Source: Verrucomicrobium sp. (GTDB taxonomy: Bacteria; Verrucomicrobiota; Verrucomicrobiia; Methylacidiphilales; UBA1321). From it: 64,000 bases of DNA. The notes below the pieces were generated by a model. It worked only from the letters and a program-made list of their open reading frames with translations, did no database searches and was not told the origin of the DNA. Below, in pieces: positions 29,021 to 36,858 of the stretch (the first letter of the stretch is position 1; the number at the start of each line of letters is the position of its first letter). Location: assembly GCA_017849585.1 (NCBI GenBank), contig JAFIGT010000042.1, positions 124,001 to 188,000 of the forward strand. Reading direction: 5' to 3'. Both the position numbers and the translations under genes were made by a program.

Positions 29021-31216
29021 ATGTCCGATTCCCCTTCTCCCGCCCCCTCCAGCGCCCAAATCACCGCCGCCAGCGGTTCCAATCTCGCCCTCGCCTTCTT
29101 CTCCCTCCCGCCGGAGAAACGCCGCGCGATGTCCATTTTCTACGCCTTTTGCCGCGTCATCGACGACATCGCCGATTCGGAAACACTCACACTCACCGAA
29201 AAAGCGGAGCAACTCGAGGCATGGCGGCAGGACATCAATCGCGCCTACCGCAACGAAACGCCCGTGATGCCGCTCGGCGTCGAACTCGGGGAAATCATCC
29301 ACGCGCACCAAATCACCCATTCCTATCTCGAAGACATTCTCGTCGGCGTGGAAACGGATCTCACCAAGACCCGGCAGGCCACCTTCGCCGAACTGGAACG
29401 CTACTGTTACGGCGTGGCCAGCGCCGTGGGCTTGGTCAGCATCGAAATCTTTGGCTACAGCGAACCGCAGACACGCGAGTACGCCATCGCCCTCGGCATG
29501 GCCTTCCAACTCACCAACATCCTCCGCGATGTGAAAAAGGACGCCACGCTCGACCGTATCTATTTGCCACTCGACGAACTCGAAGCGTGGGGACTCGCCC
29601 AATCCGACATCATCGAATCCCGCTGGTCGCCGAAGATGCAGCAATTCCTCCGCTTCCAGCACCACCGCGCCCGCCATTATTTCGCCAAGTCCTGGCGCCT
29701 GCTCCACCCGAAGGACCGCCCCAACATGATCGCGGCGGAAGTAATGCGGGAAGTCTACAGCGGCATTCTCGACAAGATCGAACGCAAGGGATTCAACGTC
29801 TTTCACGAGGAAACCCGGCTCAATAAATTCGAAAAAATCTGGCATATCCTCGGCGCTCTCCGCCGCGAAAAGAAACGCGCGCCCATCCCGCCCGCACCGA
29901 AGAAAGTCGTCATTCTCGGCGGTGGCTATGCGGGACTCTCCGCCGCAACCCAGCTCACCCTCCGCGGTCACGCCGTGACCGTACTCGAAAGCCGCAACCT
30001 GTTCGGCGGTCGCGCTCACAGCTTTATCGAACCCCGCACCGAGGAAGAAACCGACAATGCGCAGCACGTTCTGATGGGATGCTACCATCAATCGCGCGCC
30101 CTGCTCGACACCCTCGGCGTCAGCGACCGGCTTCTCGTCCCCAACTCGCTTGATGTTCCCTACGTCAGCAATCGCGGCTCCAGCGAACTCAAAGCTCCCG
30201 CCCTTCCCGCTCCCTGGCACCTGCTCTTCGCCCTGATCGGCTTCAAGGAACTCTCCTGGGCCGATCGCTGGTCCGCGGCGCGACTTTCCATTCGCCTGCA
30301 GCTTGGGCAAAAGCCATTCGCGACGGAAACGGTCGCCGCCTGGCTGGAACGCTGGAAGCAAACTCCAAACTCCATTCGAGCGATCTGGGAACCGCTCTGC
30401 CTTGCCGCCTTGAACGAACCGATTGCCACCGCAACCGCGACACTCTTCGCCACGGTCATTTCCCGCGCCTTGTTGGGCTCGGCGGACGACTCGAAAATTT
30501 TGATCTCCAAGGTCGGCTTGAGCCAGCTCTTCGCCCCACAAGTCGAGCAATTGCTGCATCTCTGCGGCGCGAAAATCGAACGCAACAAAGTCGTCAGCCG
30601 ATTCCATTTCGACGGATCGCGCCTCGCCTGGGTGGAAACCCAGGACGGCGCCGTCTATGAAGCGGATCATTTCCTCTCCGCACTCCCGTGGAACGCCCTG
30701 CGCGGCTTACTCCCGGCCGACAGCACCCTCGCCACTCAATGCCGCGCGATCAAGGACGCTCCGATTGTCAGCGTGCAACTCTGGCTGGATCGCCTGATCA
30801 TGGATCGCCCTTTTATTGGCTTTCTGGATTCCCCCTTGCACTGGATTTTCAGCAGCAGCCATATTCACGGCCCCCAACCCGATGCCAAGAATGGCTATCG
30901 CTACGCCCTGATCGTCAGCGGAGCCACGGATCTCATCGACATGCCGAGCGACCAGATTGAAGCGCTGGCTCTGCGCGAACTGCATCGTCTTCTGCCCCTC
31001 AGCCACGGCACGCGCGTCCTGCACCGGCTCATCTACAAATCCCGCGCCGCCACCTTCGCCACCACGCCTGAAATGGAGCCGCTCCGCCCCAGCACAGCAA
31101 CCGCGTGGTCGAATCTCTGGCTGGCGGGGGACTGGACCAATACCGGACTCCCCGCCACGATTGAAGGCGCCATTGCCAGCGGCTGCACTGCAGCCATGGT
31201 GATAGATCAGGCTTAA
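29021..31216 (+). CDS. HpnD-HpnE fusion: presqualene diphosphate synthase + hydroxysqualene dehydroxylase
   Basis: 731 residues made of two complete enzymes. Residues about 15-280 are a head-to-head prenyl synthase with VIDDIADS and NILRDVKKDATLDRIYLP. A short Lys/Pro-rich linker (about 283-293) leads to an FAD-dependent amine-oxidase-like enzyme (about 294-731) that opens with VVILGGGYAGLSAATQLTLR and has the GGR motif of HpnE. Fusion would couple the first and last steps of squalene formation, with HpnC encoded just upstream. The two enzymes are usually separate genes. It converges with the tag gene, only two bases apart. Confidence 0.9.
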   Translation: MSDSPSPAPSSAQITAASGSNLALAFFSLPPEKRRAMSIFYAFCRVIDDIADSETLTLTEKAEQLEAWRQDINRAYRNETPVMPLGVELGEIIHAHQITHSYLEDILVGVETDLTKTRQATFAELERYCYGVASAVGLVSIEIFGYSEPQTREYAIALGMAFQLTNILRDVKKDATLDRIYLPLDELEAWGLAQSDIIESRWSPKMQQFLRFQHHRARHYFAKSWRLLHPKDRPNMIAAEVMREVYSGILDKIERKGFNVFHEETRLNKFEKIWHILGALRREKKRAPIPPAPKKVVILGGGYAGLSAATQLTLRGHAVTVLESRNLFGGRAHSFIEPRTEEETDNAQHVLMGCYHQSRALLDTLGVSDRLLVPNSLDVPYVSNRGSSELKAPALPAPWHLLFALIGFKELSWADRWSAARLSIRLQLGQKPFATETVAAWLERWKQTPNSIRAIWEPLCLAALNEPIATATATLFATVISRALLGSADDSKILISKVGLSQLFAPQVEQLLHLCGAKIERNKVVSRFHFDGSRLAWVETQDGAVYEADHFLSALPWNALRGLLPADSTLATQCRAIKDAPIVSVQLWLDRLIMDRPFIGFLDSPLHWIFSSSHIHGPQPDAKNGYRYALIVSGATDLIDMPSDQIEALALRELHRLLPLSHGTRVLHRLIYKSRAATFATTPEMEPLRPSTATAWSNLWLAGDWTNTGLPATIEGAIASGCTAAMVIDQA

Positions 31217-31218
31217 GC

Positions 31219-31791
31219 TTACCGGCGGCGGCAGAAACAACCCGTCACGTGATCATCCACGAGACCGACCGCCTGCATCCACGCATAGATAATCACTGGC
31301 CCGACGAATTTGAAGCCCCGTTTTTTCAGCGCCGCAGAAATCTCTTCGGATAAGGCCGTCTTGGCTGGAATTTGCCCCGGCTGTGTCCAGTGGTTGCGGA
31401 TCGGCTTGCCACCCACCATGCCCCAGATGAACTCGGAAAAATCCTCCCCGTTCTTCTGCATTTCCAGATAGGCCTTGGCATTGCCGATGGTCGCCTCGAT
31501 CTTGGCGCGGGAGCGGATGATGTCCGCATTGGCAACCAACCGCTCCACATCCTTCGGGCCGAATTTCGCCACCACCTTGGGATCAAACCCCTTGAAGGCT
31601 TTGCGAAACCCCTCGCGCTTGCGCAGGATGATCAACCACGATAATCCTGCCTGGAAACCATCCAGCATGAGCTTCTCCCAGAGCGCTCGGCTGTCTCGCT
31701 CCGGCACTCCCCATTCCGCATCATGATAAGCCTGCAACAGCGGATCGTGAGTCGCCCACGTGCACCGCACCACAGTCTTTGGTTTTTTCAT
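31219..31791 (-). CDS. tag: DNA-3-methyladenine glycosylase I
   Basis: 190 residues. The N-terminal CTWATHDPLLQAYHDAEWGV and C-terminal YAWMQAVGLVDDHVTGCF contain the Cys and His zinc ligands of Tag. The central LMLDGFQAGLSWLIILRKRE is the family core that stacks on the methylated base. It excises 3-methyladenine from alkylated DNA as the first step of base excision repair in the cytoplasm. Length matches E. coli Tag. It is a single gene between the squalene operon (convergent) and the alpha-galactosidase gene (same strand, 25 bp away). Confidence 0.95.
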   Translation of the reverse strand: MKKPKTVVRCTWATHDPLLQAYHDAEWGVPERDSRALWEKLMLDGFQAGLSWLIILRKREGFRKAFKGFDPKVVAKFGPKDVERLVANADIIRSRAKIEATIGNAKAYLEMQKNGEDFSEFIWGMVGGKPIRNHWTQPGQIPAKTALSEEISAALKKRGFKFVGPVIIYAWMQAVGLVDDHVTGCFCRRR

Positions 31792-31816
31792 GAGAACAGT
31801 CCGGGGAGTATCACCA

Positions 31817-34018
31817 TCACACCGCCTTCAAATGCCAGATCTGGCTGAAGAAATCGCACGTCGGCATCGTGATCGAAAGACCACACTGCATGAGCAAATC
31901 GCCACGATACACTTCCTCCGTACCGACCACGCGATACGACCGCTTCGGATCAAGTCCGCGCAACGTAACGTAATCGATGCCACAGCTCGGCTGGCAAAGA
32001 ATCGTGACATGCGTCGCGACCGCTTCACTCTGGTCAGCCGCCACCACAATCCAGGCACTTTCATTCGAGGTGAACGGACTCTTCAGTCGATAGAGATCCC
32101 CATTCATCAGCAACCCCCGCACCTGTTTGTAAAACTTCACCTGTTCGATGGCCTCCGCGCGATCCTCTGCGCTCACCGCCGAGAGATCCATCTCGTAACC
32201 AAACGCCCCCGTCATCGCCACATGCCCACGCGTACGGAACGGCGTGACGCGCCCCACCTGATGATTCGGCACCACCGACACGTGCGCCGCCATAGTGCTT
32301 AACGGATAGGCCAGGCTCGTGCCATATTGAATGCGCAGACGGCTGATCGCGTCCGAATTATCACTCGTCCATATTTGCGGCATGTAATAGAGAATGCCCG
32401 CATCGAAACGTCCGCCACCACCCGAGCAACCCTCGAACAGGATGTGCGGAAATTCCTTCGTGAAATATTCCATCATCGAATAAAGGCCCAACACATAACG
32501 ATGCGCCGTTTCCTGCTGCCGTTCGGGCGGAAGCGCGGCGGAACCGCACTCCGTCATATGCCGGTTCATATCCCACTTCACATACGAGATCGGCGCTTCA
32601 CGCAAGATTTTACTGATACTGCGCTGGATCTCCTCCCGCACCTCGGGACGCGAGATATCCAAAATATACTGCGAGCGGCCTTCCGTCCGTTGACGGCCTG
32701 GCACATGCACGCACCAATCCGGGTGCGCCCGGTAGAGGTCACTGTCCGGGGAAATCATTTCCGGTTCGAACCACAGGCCAAACTTCATCCCCTGTCCATT
32801 GACCCGCTTCCCAAGATCCGTCAATCCATTCGGCAGCTTGTTGCGATCAACCACCCAATCGCCCAGCGACGTGCGGTCATCATTGCGGCGGCCAAACCAG
32901 CCATCATCCAGAACAAACAACTCGAGTCCAATATCCGCCCCCGCCTTCGCGATACGCTCCAGCTTCTCCGCATCAAAATCAAAATAGGTCGCTTCCCAGT
33001 TATTCACCAAAATCGGCCGCTCCTTGTCCTTCCACTCCCCGTGCAAGAGATGAGCACGGTAGAAGCGGTGCAACTGGCGCGACATCTCGCCCAAGCCGTT
33101 CGGCGAGAAAACCAGCACTGCCTCCGGCGTCTGGAACGTCGCTCCCGAGTCGAGCTGCCAGTCGAAATCAAACGGGTTGATCCCGATCTGCGCGCGCACG
33201 CAGTCATGCGAATCCCGCTCCACCGTCGCGATAAAGTTGCCGCTGTAAATGAGATTGAAGCCGTACACATTGCCATGCTCTTCGTTCGCGCCGAGCTCAG
33301 TCAGCGCAAAGAAAGGATTCTGTTGGTGACTGCTAACTCCACGCTTGCTGTCGACCGACTGGATACCGCGGCGCAACGGCGTGACAATGACATCGCGCTC
33401 ACGAGCCCACGCCCCACTCAGTTGCAGAAAATGATAATTCGCATACGAAGAGGTAAAATCGACCGAGCTGGACAACGCGCGACGGATGTTCAGCGAATCC
33501 TTGCCCCGATTCACAAAACGCGTTGACCGCGTCAGTACCGGATAGGCGGCAAACACCGAATACAGCACCTCCACCGACAACCCCAATTTCGCATCCTCCA
33601 GCACCAACACCAGCGTCTCCGCATCCTCCGACTTGTTGGTGAACGTGGCGGGAAGTCCTTCCAGCGCCGGCTTGCCGCTCTCGATGCGATGCGACTTGTA
33701 ACGCAGATCCAGAATCCGCGATCCATCCACCGGCTGGTACACCTCCACCGCTGGCTGGCGATAATCCGATGTACCGTAAACGGGACACTCCTGCGGCGCG
33801 CCATCAAGACTGAACAAACGATCCCCCGGCACCACATTCGGCCCGAACGACCGATCACGCCGCACCACGAGACCGTCGACACTTTGCGGCGCTACCGTCG
33901 CCCCCCAATGCATGTGAAGGGGGAACCCCAACTCATGGATTTTGATGACATAGGTGGAATTCGCCGCCTGAAGAAAGAACGTCTTTGACTCCGAAAGATA
34001 AGTAATCAGCTTGCTCAT
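31817..34018 (-). CDS. Alpha-galactosidase, GH36
   Basis: 733 residues with the GH36 plan: N-terminal beta-supersandwich (about 1-320), TIM barrel with ELFVLDDGWFGRRNDD, the catalytic nucleophile Asp in YVKWDMNRHMTE and the acid/base Asp in TSDNSDAISRLRIQYGTS, then a C-terminal beta domain. No signal peptide is visible, so it probably works in the cytoplasm on imported alpha-galactosides (melibiose/raffinose type). It starts a series of glycosidase genes on this strand, but a tRNA gene and 550 bases separate it from the GH2 cluster. Confidence 0.93.
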   Translation of the reverse strand: MSKLITYLSESKTFFLQAANSTYVIKIHELGFPLHMHWGATVAPQSVDGLVVRRDRSFGPNVVPGDRLFSLDGAPQECPVYGTSDYRQPAVEVYQPVDGSRILDLRYKSHRIESGKPALEGLPATFTNKSEDAETLVLVLEDAKLGLSVEVLYSVFAAYPVLTRSTRFVNRGKDSLNIRRALSSSVDFTSSYANYHFLQLSGAWARERDVIVTPLRRGIQSVDSKRGVSSHQQNPFFALTELGANEEHGNVYGFNLIYSGNFIATVERDSHDCVRAQIGINPFDFDWQLDSGATFQTPEAVLVFSPNGLGEMSRQLHRFYRAHLLHGEWKDKERPILVNNWEATYFDFDAEKLERIAKAGADIGLELFVLDDGWFGRRNDDRTSLGDWVVDRNKLPNGLTDLGKRVNGQGMKFGLWFEPEMISPDSDLYRAHPDWCVHVPGRQRTEGRSQYILDISRPEVREEIQRSISKILREAPISYVKWDMNRHMTECGSAALPPERQQETAHRYVLGLYSMMEYFTKEFPHILFEGCSGGGGRFDAGILYYMPQIWTSDNSDAISRLRIQYGTSLAYPLSTMAAHVSVVPNHQVGRVTPFRTRGHVAMTGAFGYEMDLSAVSAEDRAEAIEQVKFYKQVRGLLMNGDLYRLKSPFTSNESAWIVVAADQSEAVATHVTILCQPSCGIDYVTLRGLDPKRSYRVVGTEEVYRGDLLMQCGLSITMPTCDFFSQIWHLKAV

Positions 34019-34169
34019 AAAGTGGTGGACTCCACGTATGGCAGGCCGCGCTTAATTGAAAAGACCGATTTTAAGCCGAGCTATTTAAGCTATGGACTTA
34101 CCCCGCTCCTCAAGCCACCAAAGCCCCCCCCTGTTTGACAAGGCGGGAAACAGGCTTACATTACTAATT

Positions 34170-34241
34170 GAAAGACCCGAGTGTGAAAGTCTGACGAGCT
34201 ACCCTGAGGTAGGCTTCAGGCCAGTTTCCACCGGGTCTTTC
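34170..34241 (+). ncRNA. Structured 72-nt element with three nested helices (class unknown)
   Basis: GAAAGACCCG (34170-34179) pairs perfectly with CGGGTCTTTC (34232-34241). Inside, CTGA/TCAG and CTACC/GGTAG stack around a CTGA tetraloop. A T-rich stretch (cctttttc) follows on the plus strand. No gene lies upstream on that strand, since the GH36 gene is divergent and tRNA-Thr is on the other strand. It could be a free-standing small RNA, or a terminator for the tRNA read the other way. I found no match to a known riboswitch or ribozyme. Confidence 0.45.
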
Positions 34242-34288
34242 CTTTTTCACAAGCGCGACACGAAGATCCCGCTAAAGGGGAAAGGGAG

Positions 34289-34360
34289 AGCCGCTTATCG
34301 GATTTGAACCGATGACCCGCTCATTACGAATGAGCTGCTCTACCACTGAGCTAAAGCGGC
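34289..34360 (-). tRNA. tRNA-Thr (CGT)
   Basis: The minus strand folds into a standard cloverleaf. The acceptor GCCGCTT pairs with AAGCGGC, the D-arm is GCTCAGTGGTAGAGC, the anticodon stem GCTCATT/AATGAGC surrounds anticodon CGT, and the T-arm has GGTTCAAATCC. The CCA end is not encoded. It reads ACG threonine codons. Confidence 0.95.
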
Positions 34361-34565
34361 ATTACTTGTCCAAGTCATTCTCGTCGAGAAAACCGGTAAG
34401 CGGATGACGTATGGTTGACACTAGAGTAGAAGTGGGGGCGTTCAAGAAAAAATGCGTCGAATTGATTGTTTAGGACGGGATATCGGTCCGTTTCCCACAT
34501 CCCCCTCTCCGCCGACAATCAAAAGAGCTTGGCGCCAAAACCTAAACACACACTCTCCCAAGCTG

Positions 34566-36845
34566 CTAGGACACCTCAATCAGGCGCGAGGCCTGCGAAA
34601 TGGATGGGCGGCGTTTCCGTAAACGTCGGCTGCCCTGCTGTTCTTTCTTCAGTGGCCGCACGTGAATCGTCAAATGCTGTGTCGGCAAACGAGGTGTGTT
34701 TGCCGTGATGCGGATGATTCCGGCACGACGTGCCGCCCTCACATACAGGGCCCCCCGTCCTCCCGGCAACGGAAAGGGATTGTCCCCCACAAGCTGGCCG
34801 GGACCTTGACACATCACGGTTACGGGCTGCGACGCATAGGGCAGCAGGTTACCGTGGGCATCCGTGATGCGCAATGAAAGCCGGGTCATGTCGGCGCCAT
34901 CCGCCCACAATTCCACATCGTCTGCCGCGAAGTGCAGTTGCGCGGGCACGCCGTCCGCCGCGACCAATCGCTCCGCCACCATCCGGTCACCGATATAACC
35001 GATCAAGCGCAAGGGCTGCCAATGGGATCCCCAGAGGCTGCCCAGTCCTTGAATGAGAAAGGGGGCATGTGGCAAGTGCGGATACTGGGCCTTGTCGGGC
35101 CATGCGGTGGTGCGTAATTCGGCCCCGACATAGACCTCGATTTTCTCGACATTGCTGAACACGACAAGCTGCTCGGGAGTGTCGCCATTTTTATCCCCCA
35201 TTTTCCAATAACTGGCCGGTTCCAGGATAACGCGCTTTTCCGGGGCCACCTGCGAGGCATAAAAATGGGCGGCAAATTTCGGTTGCCGAAAGATATCCAT
35301 CACGCCGTGGTAGCAAATCCGGTCGCCCGACCCGAAACCGGCATGGGTATTGTAATCGAAAGCGCACCAGCCGATTCCCCCCGCAGACTTCATGCCGCCA
35401 ATGAGGCTGTGCGCGCGGGCATGGCGCAAGGCGTGCTGTTGCACTCGCTCCTCCTGGTCAAACGACTTGGTCGGGAACATATGGCCGCCAAATTCTGTAT
35501 TGAGGTATCGTGCCGCCGCCGGGGGTTTCAAGTCATAGCCGAAGTCGTTCATCGTATAGACGTCCTCGAGTAATTCACTGTCCCAGATACAGCGAATACC
35601 ACCCGTCGCGCGCGTGGGATCGAGCTGCCTCGCCAGCGCATTGGTACGCGAGTAGAGCTCATGATGATCGGGTGATTCGTTGATGCGCACTCCCCACAGA
35701 ATGATCGAGGGGTGATTGCGGTCGCGACGGATCATCGCCTCCACATCACGGATCACCAGCTCCTGCCACGCGGCGTCGCCGATATGCTGCCAGCCCGGAA
35801 TCTCTTCCAGCACCAACAAGCCCAACTCGTCGCAGCGGTCGAGGAAATGGCGGGATTGCGGATAGTGGCTTGTGCGAACCACGTTGCAGTCGAGCTCGTG
35901 CTTGAGGATATCCGCATCGCGCCGCTGCAAGCGGGCAGGAGCCGCCGCCCCGATGTAGGGGAACGTCTGGTGGCGATTCAACCCGCGCAGCTTGAGCGTC
36001 CGTCCGTTCAAGTAGAACGCACCGTCCTCGCGAAACTCCGCCTGACGAAAACCAAACCGCGTGGAGAAAGAATCCCCATTACCGAGCGTGGCCCGGATTT
36101 CATAGAGACAGGGGTTATCAATATCCCAGAGCTGAATGCCAGCCAGCGATTCCAATGTGACCGTCGTCTGCCCTGTCGCCTTCGCCTCGACGGAAACAGG
36201 ACAGTCGACCTGGCGGCAAACTTCGCCATTCAGATGGCACAGTTGCACGGCCAGAGTGGTGTGATGGCGTTGATCGCCGTGGTTCTTCAACCACACATCC
36301 ACCTCCAGCCGCTTACCGCAGGAAAGCAGATCGCGGGGACGAACAAAAAGCTCGTCAATATGCAATGGATCGACCGCGCGCAGATGCACATCCCGGTAGA
36401 TCCCCCCAAAGGTCAGAAAATCCACCGTCCCACCAAATGGCGGAATGTCGGGTCTCTCGGTGGAATCCACACGCACCTCGATCTGGTTTTCCTCCCCAAA
36501 GTGCAGGAATGCCGTGATGTCATGGGAAAACGGCGTATACCCCCCGCGATGCTCCGGGCCGGCTGGTTGCCCGTTGACGTAAAGCGTCGCCGCCGTCATC
36601 ACCCCTTCAAAATCCAGTAAAATCCGGTGCGACCGGAGAGACTCAGCTACAGTAATTGATTTGCGGTACCAGCTCACAAAGCAAAATTCCCGCTCCGAAA
36701 AATTATGGTAGGGCAACTCCACGTTAGTATGCGGCAAACTTACCCGAACAGGAACCGTCTCGTCCCTTTGCGACCGCGTCCATACGCCGCAGTCATACGG
36801 AAAATAGTCCCAATCCAAATTCAGATTTTGTGTCAGGCGTTGCAT
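34566..36845 (-). CDS. Glycoside hydrolase family 2 (beta-galactosidase-like)
   Basis: From the ATG at 36845 (MQRLTQNLNLDWDYFPYDCG) the product has 759 residues. It shows the GH2 order: N-terminal jelly roll (LYVNGQPAG, GGYTPFSHDITAFL), Ig-like domain, TIM barrel with GLNRHQTFPYIG, the acid/base Glu in GVRINESPD and the nucleophile Glu in YLNTEFGGHMF, then C-terminal beta domains. An upstream ATG at 36914 would overlap the preceding gene by 56 bp, so I prefer the later one. No signal peptide is seen. It ends the ROK-led minus-strand cluster, 13 bp after the TIM-barrel glycosidase gene. Confidence 0.88.
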   Translation of the reverse strand: MQRLTQNLNLDWDYFPYDCGVWTRSQRDETVPVRVSLPHTNVELPYHNFSEREFCFVSWYRKSITVAESLRSHRILLDFEGVMTAATLYVNGQPAGPEHRGGYTPFSHDITAFLHFGEENQIEVRVDSTERPDIPPFGGTVDFLTFGGIYRDVHLRAVDPLHIDELFVRPRDLLSCGKRLEVDVWLKNHGDQRHHTTLAVQLCHLNGEVCRQVDCPVSVEAKATGQTTVTLESLAGIQLWDIDNPCLYEIRATLGNGDSFSTRFGFRQAEFREDGAFYLNGRTLKLRGLNRHQTFPYIGAAAPARLQRRDADILKHELDCNVVRTSHYPQSRHFLDRCDELGLLVLEEIPGWQHIGDAAWQELVIRDVEAMIRRDRNHPSIILWGVRINESPDHHELYSRTNALARQLDPTRATGGIRCIWDSELLEDVYTMNDFGYDLKPPAAARYLNTEFGGHMFPTKSFDQEERVQQHALRHARAHSLIGGMKSAGGIGWCAFDYNTHAGFGSGDRICYHGVMDIFRQPKFAAHFYASQVAPEKRVILEPASYWKMGDKNGDTPEQLVVFSNVEKIEVYVGAELRTTAWPDKAQYPHLPHAPFLIQGLGSLWGSHWQPLRLIGYIGDRMVAERLVAADGVPAQLHFAADDVELWADGADMTRLSLRITDAHGNLLPYASQPVTVMCQGPGQLVGDNPFPLPGGRGALYVRAARRAGIIRITANTPRLPTQHLTIHVRPLKKEQQGSRRLRKRRPSISQASRLIEVS

Positions 36846-36858
36846 AATGGACGGGTTC

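Noticed and set aside
28913-30670. 585-aa minus-strand frame
   Set aside because: Antisense to hpnC/hpnD-hpnE; GC-rich codon use opens the opposite frame. No recognisable domains.
34170-34241. Hammerhead ribozyme, because CTGACGAG occurs inside
   Set aside because: The required GAAA and cleavage-site elements are not in the right places on either strand.
34170-34241. A second tRNA, since it is 72 nt long
   Set aside because: No T-loop, D-loop or anticodon arm pattern can be drawn.
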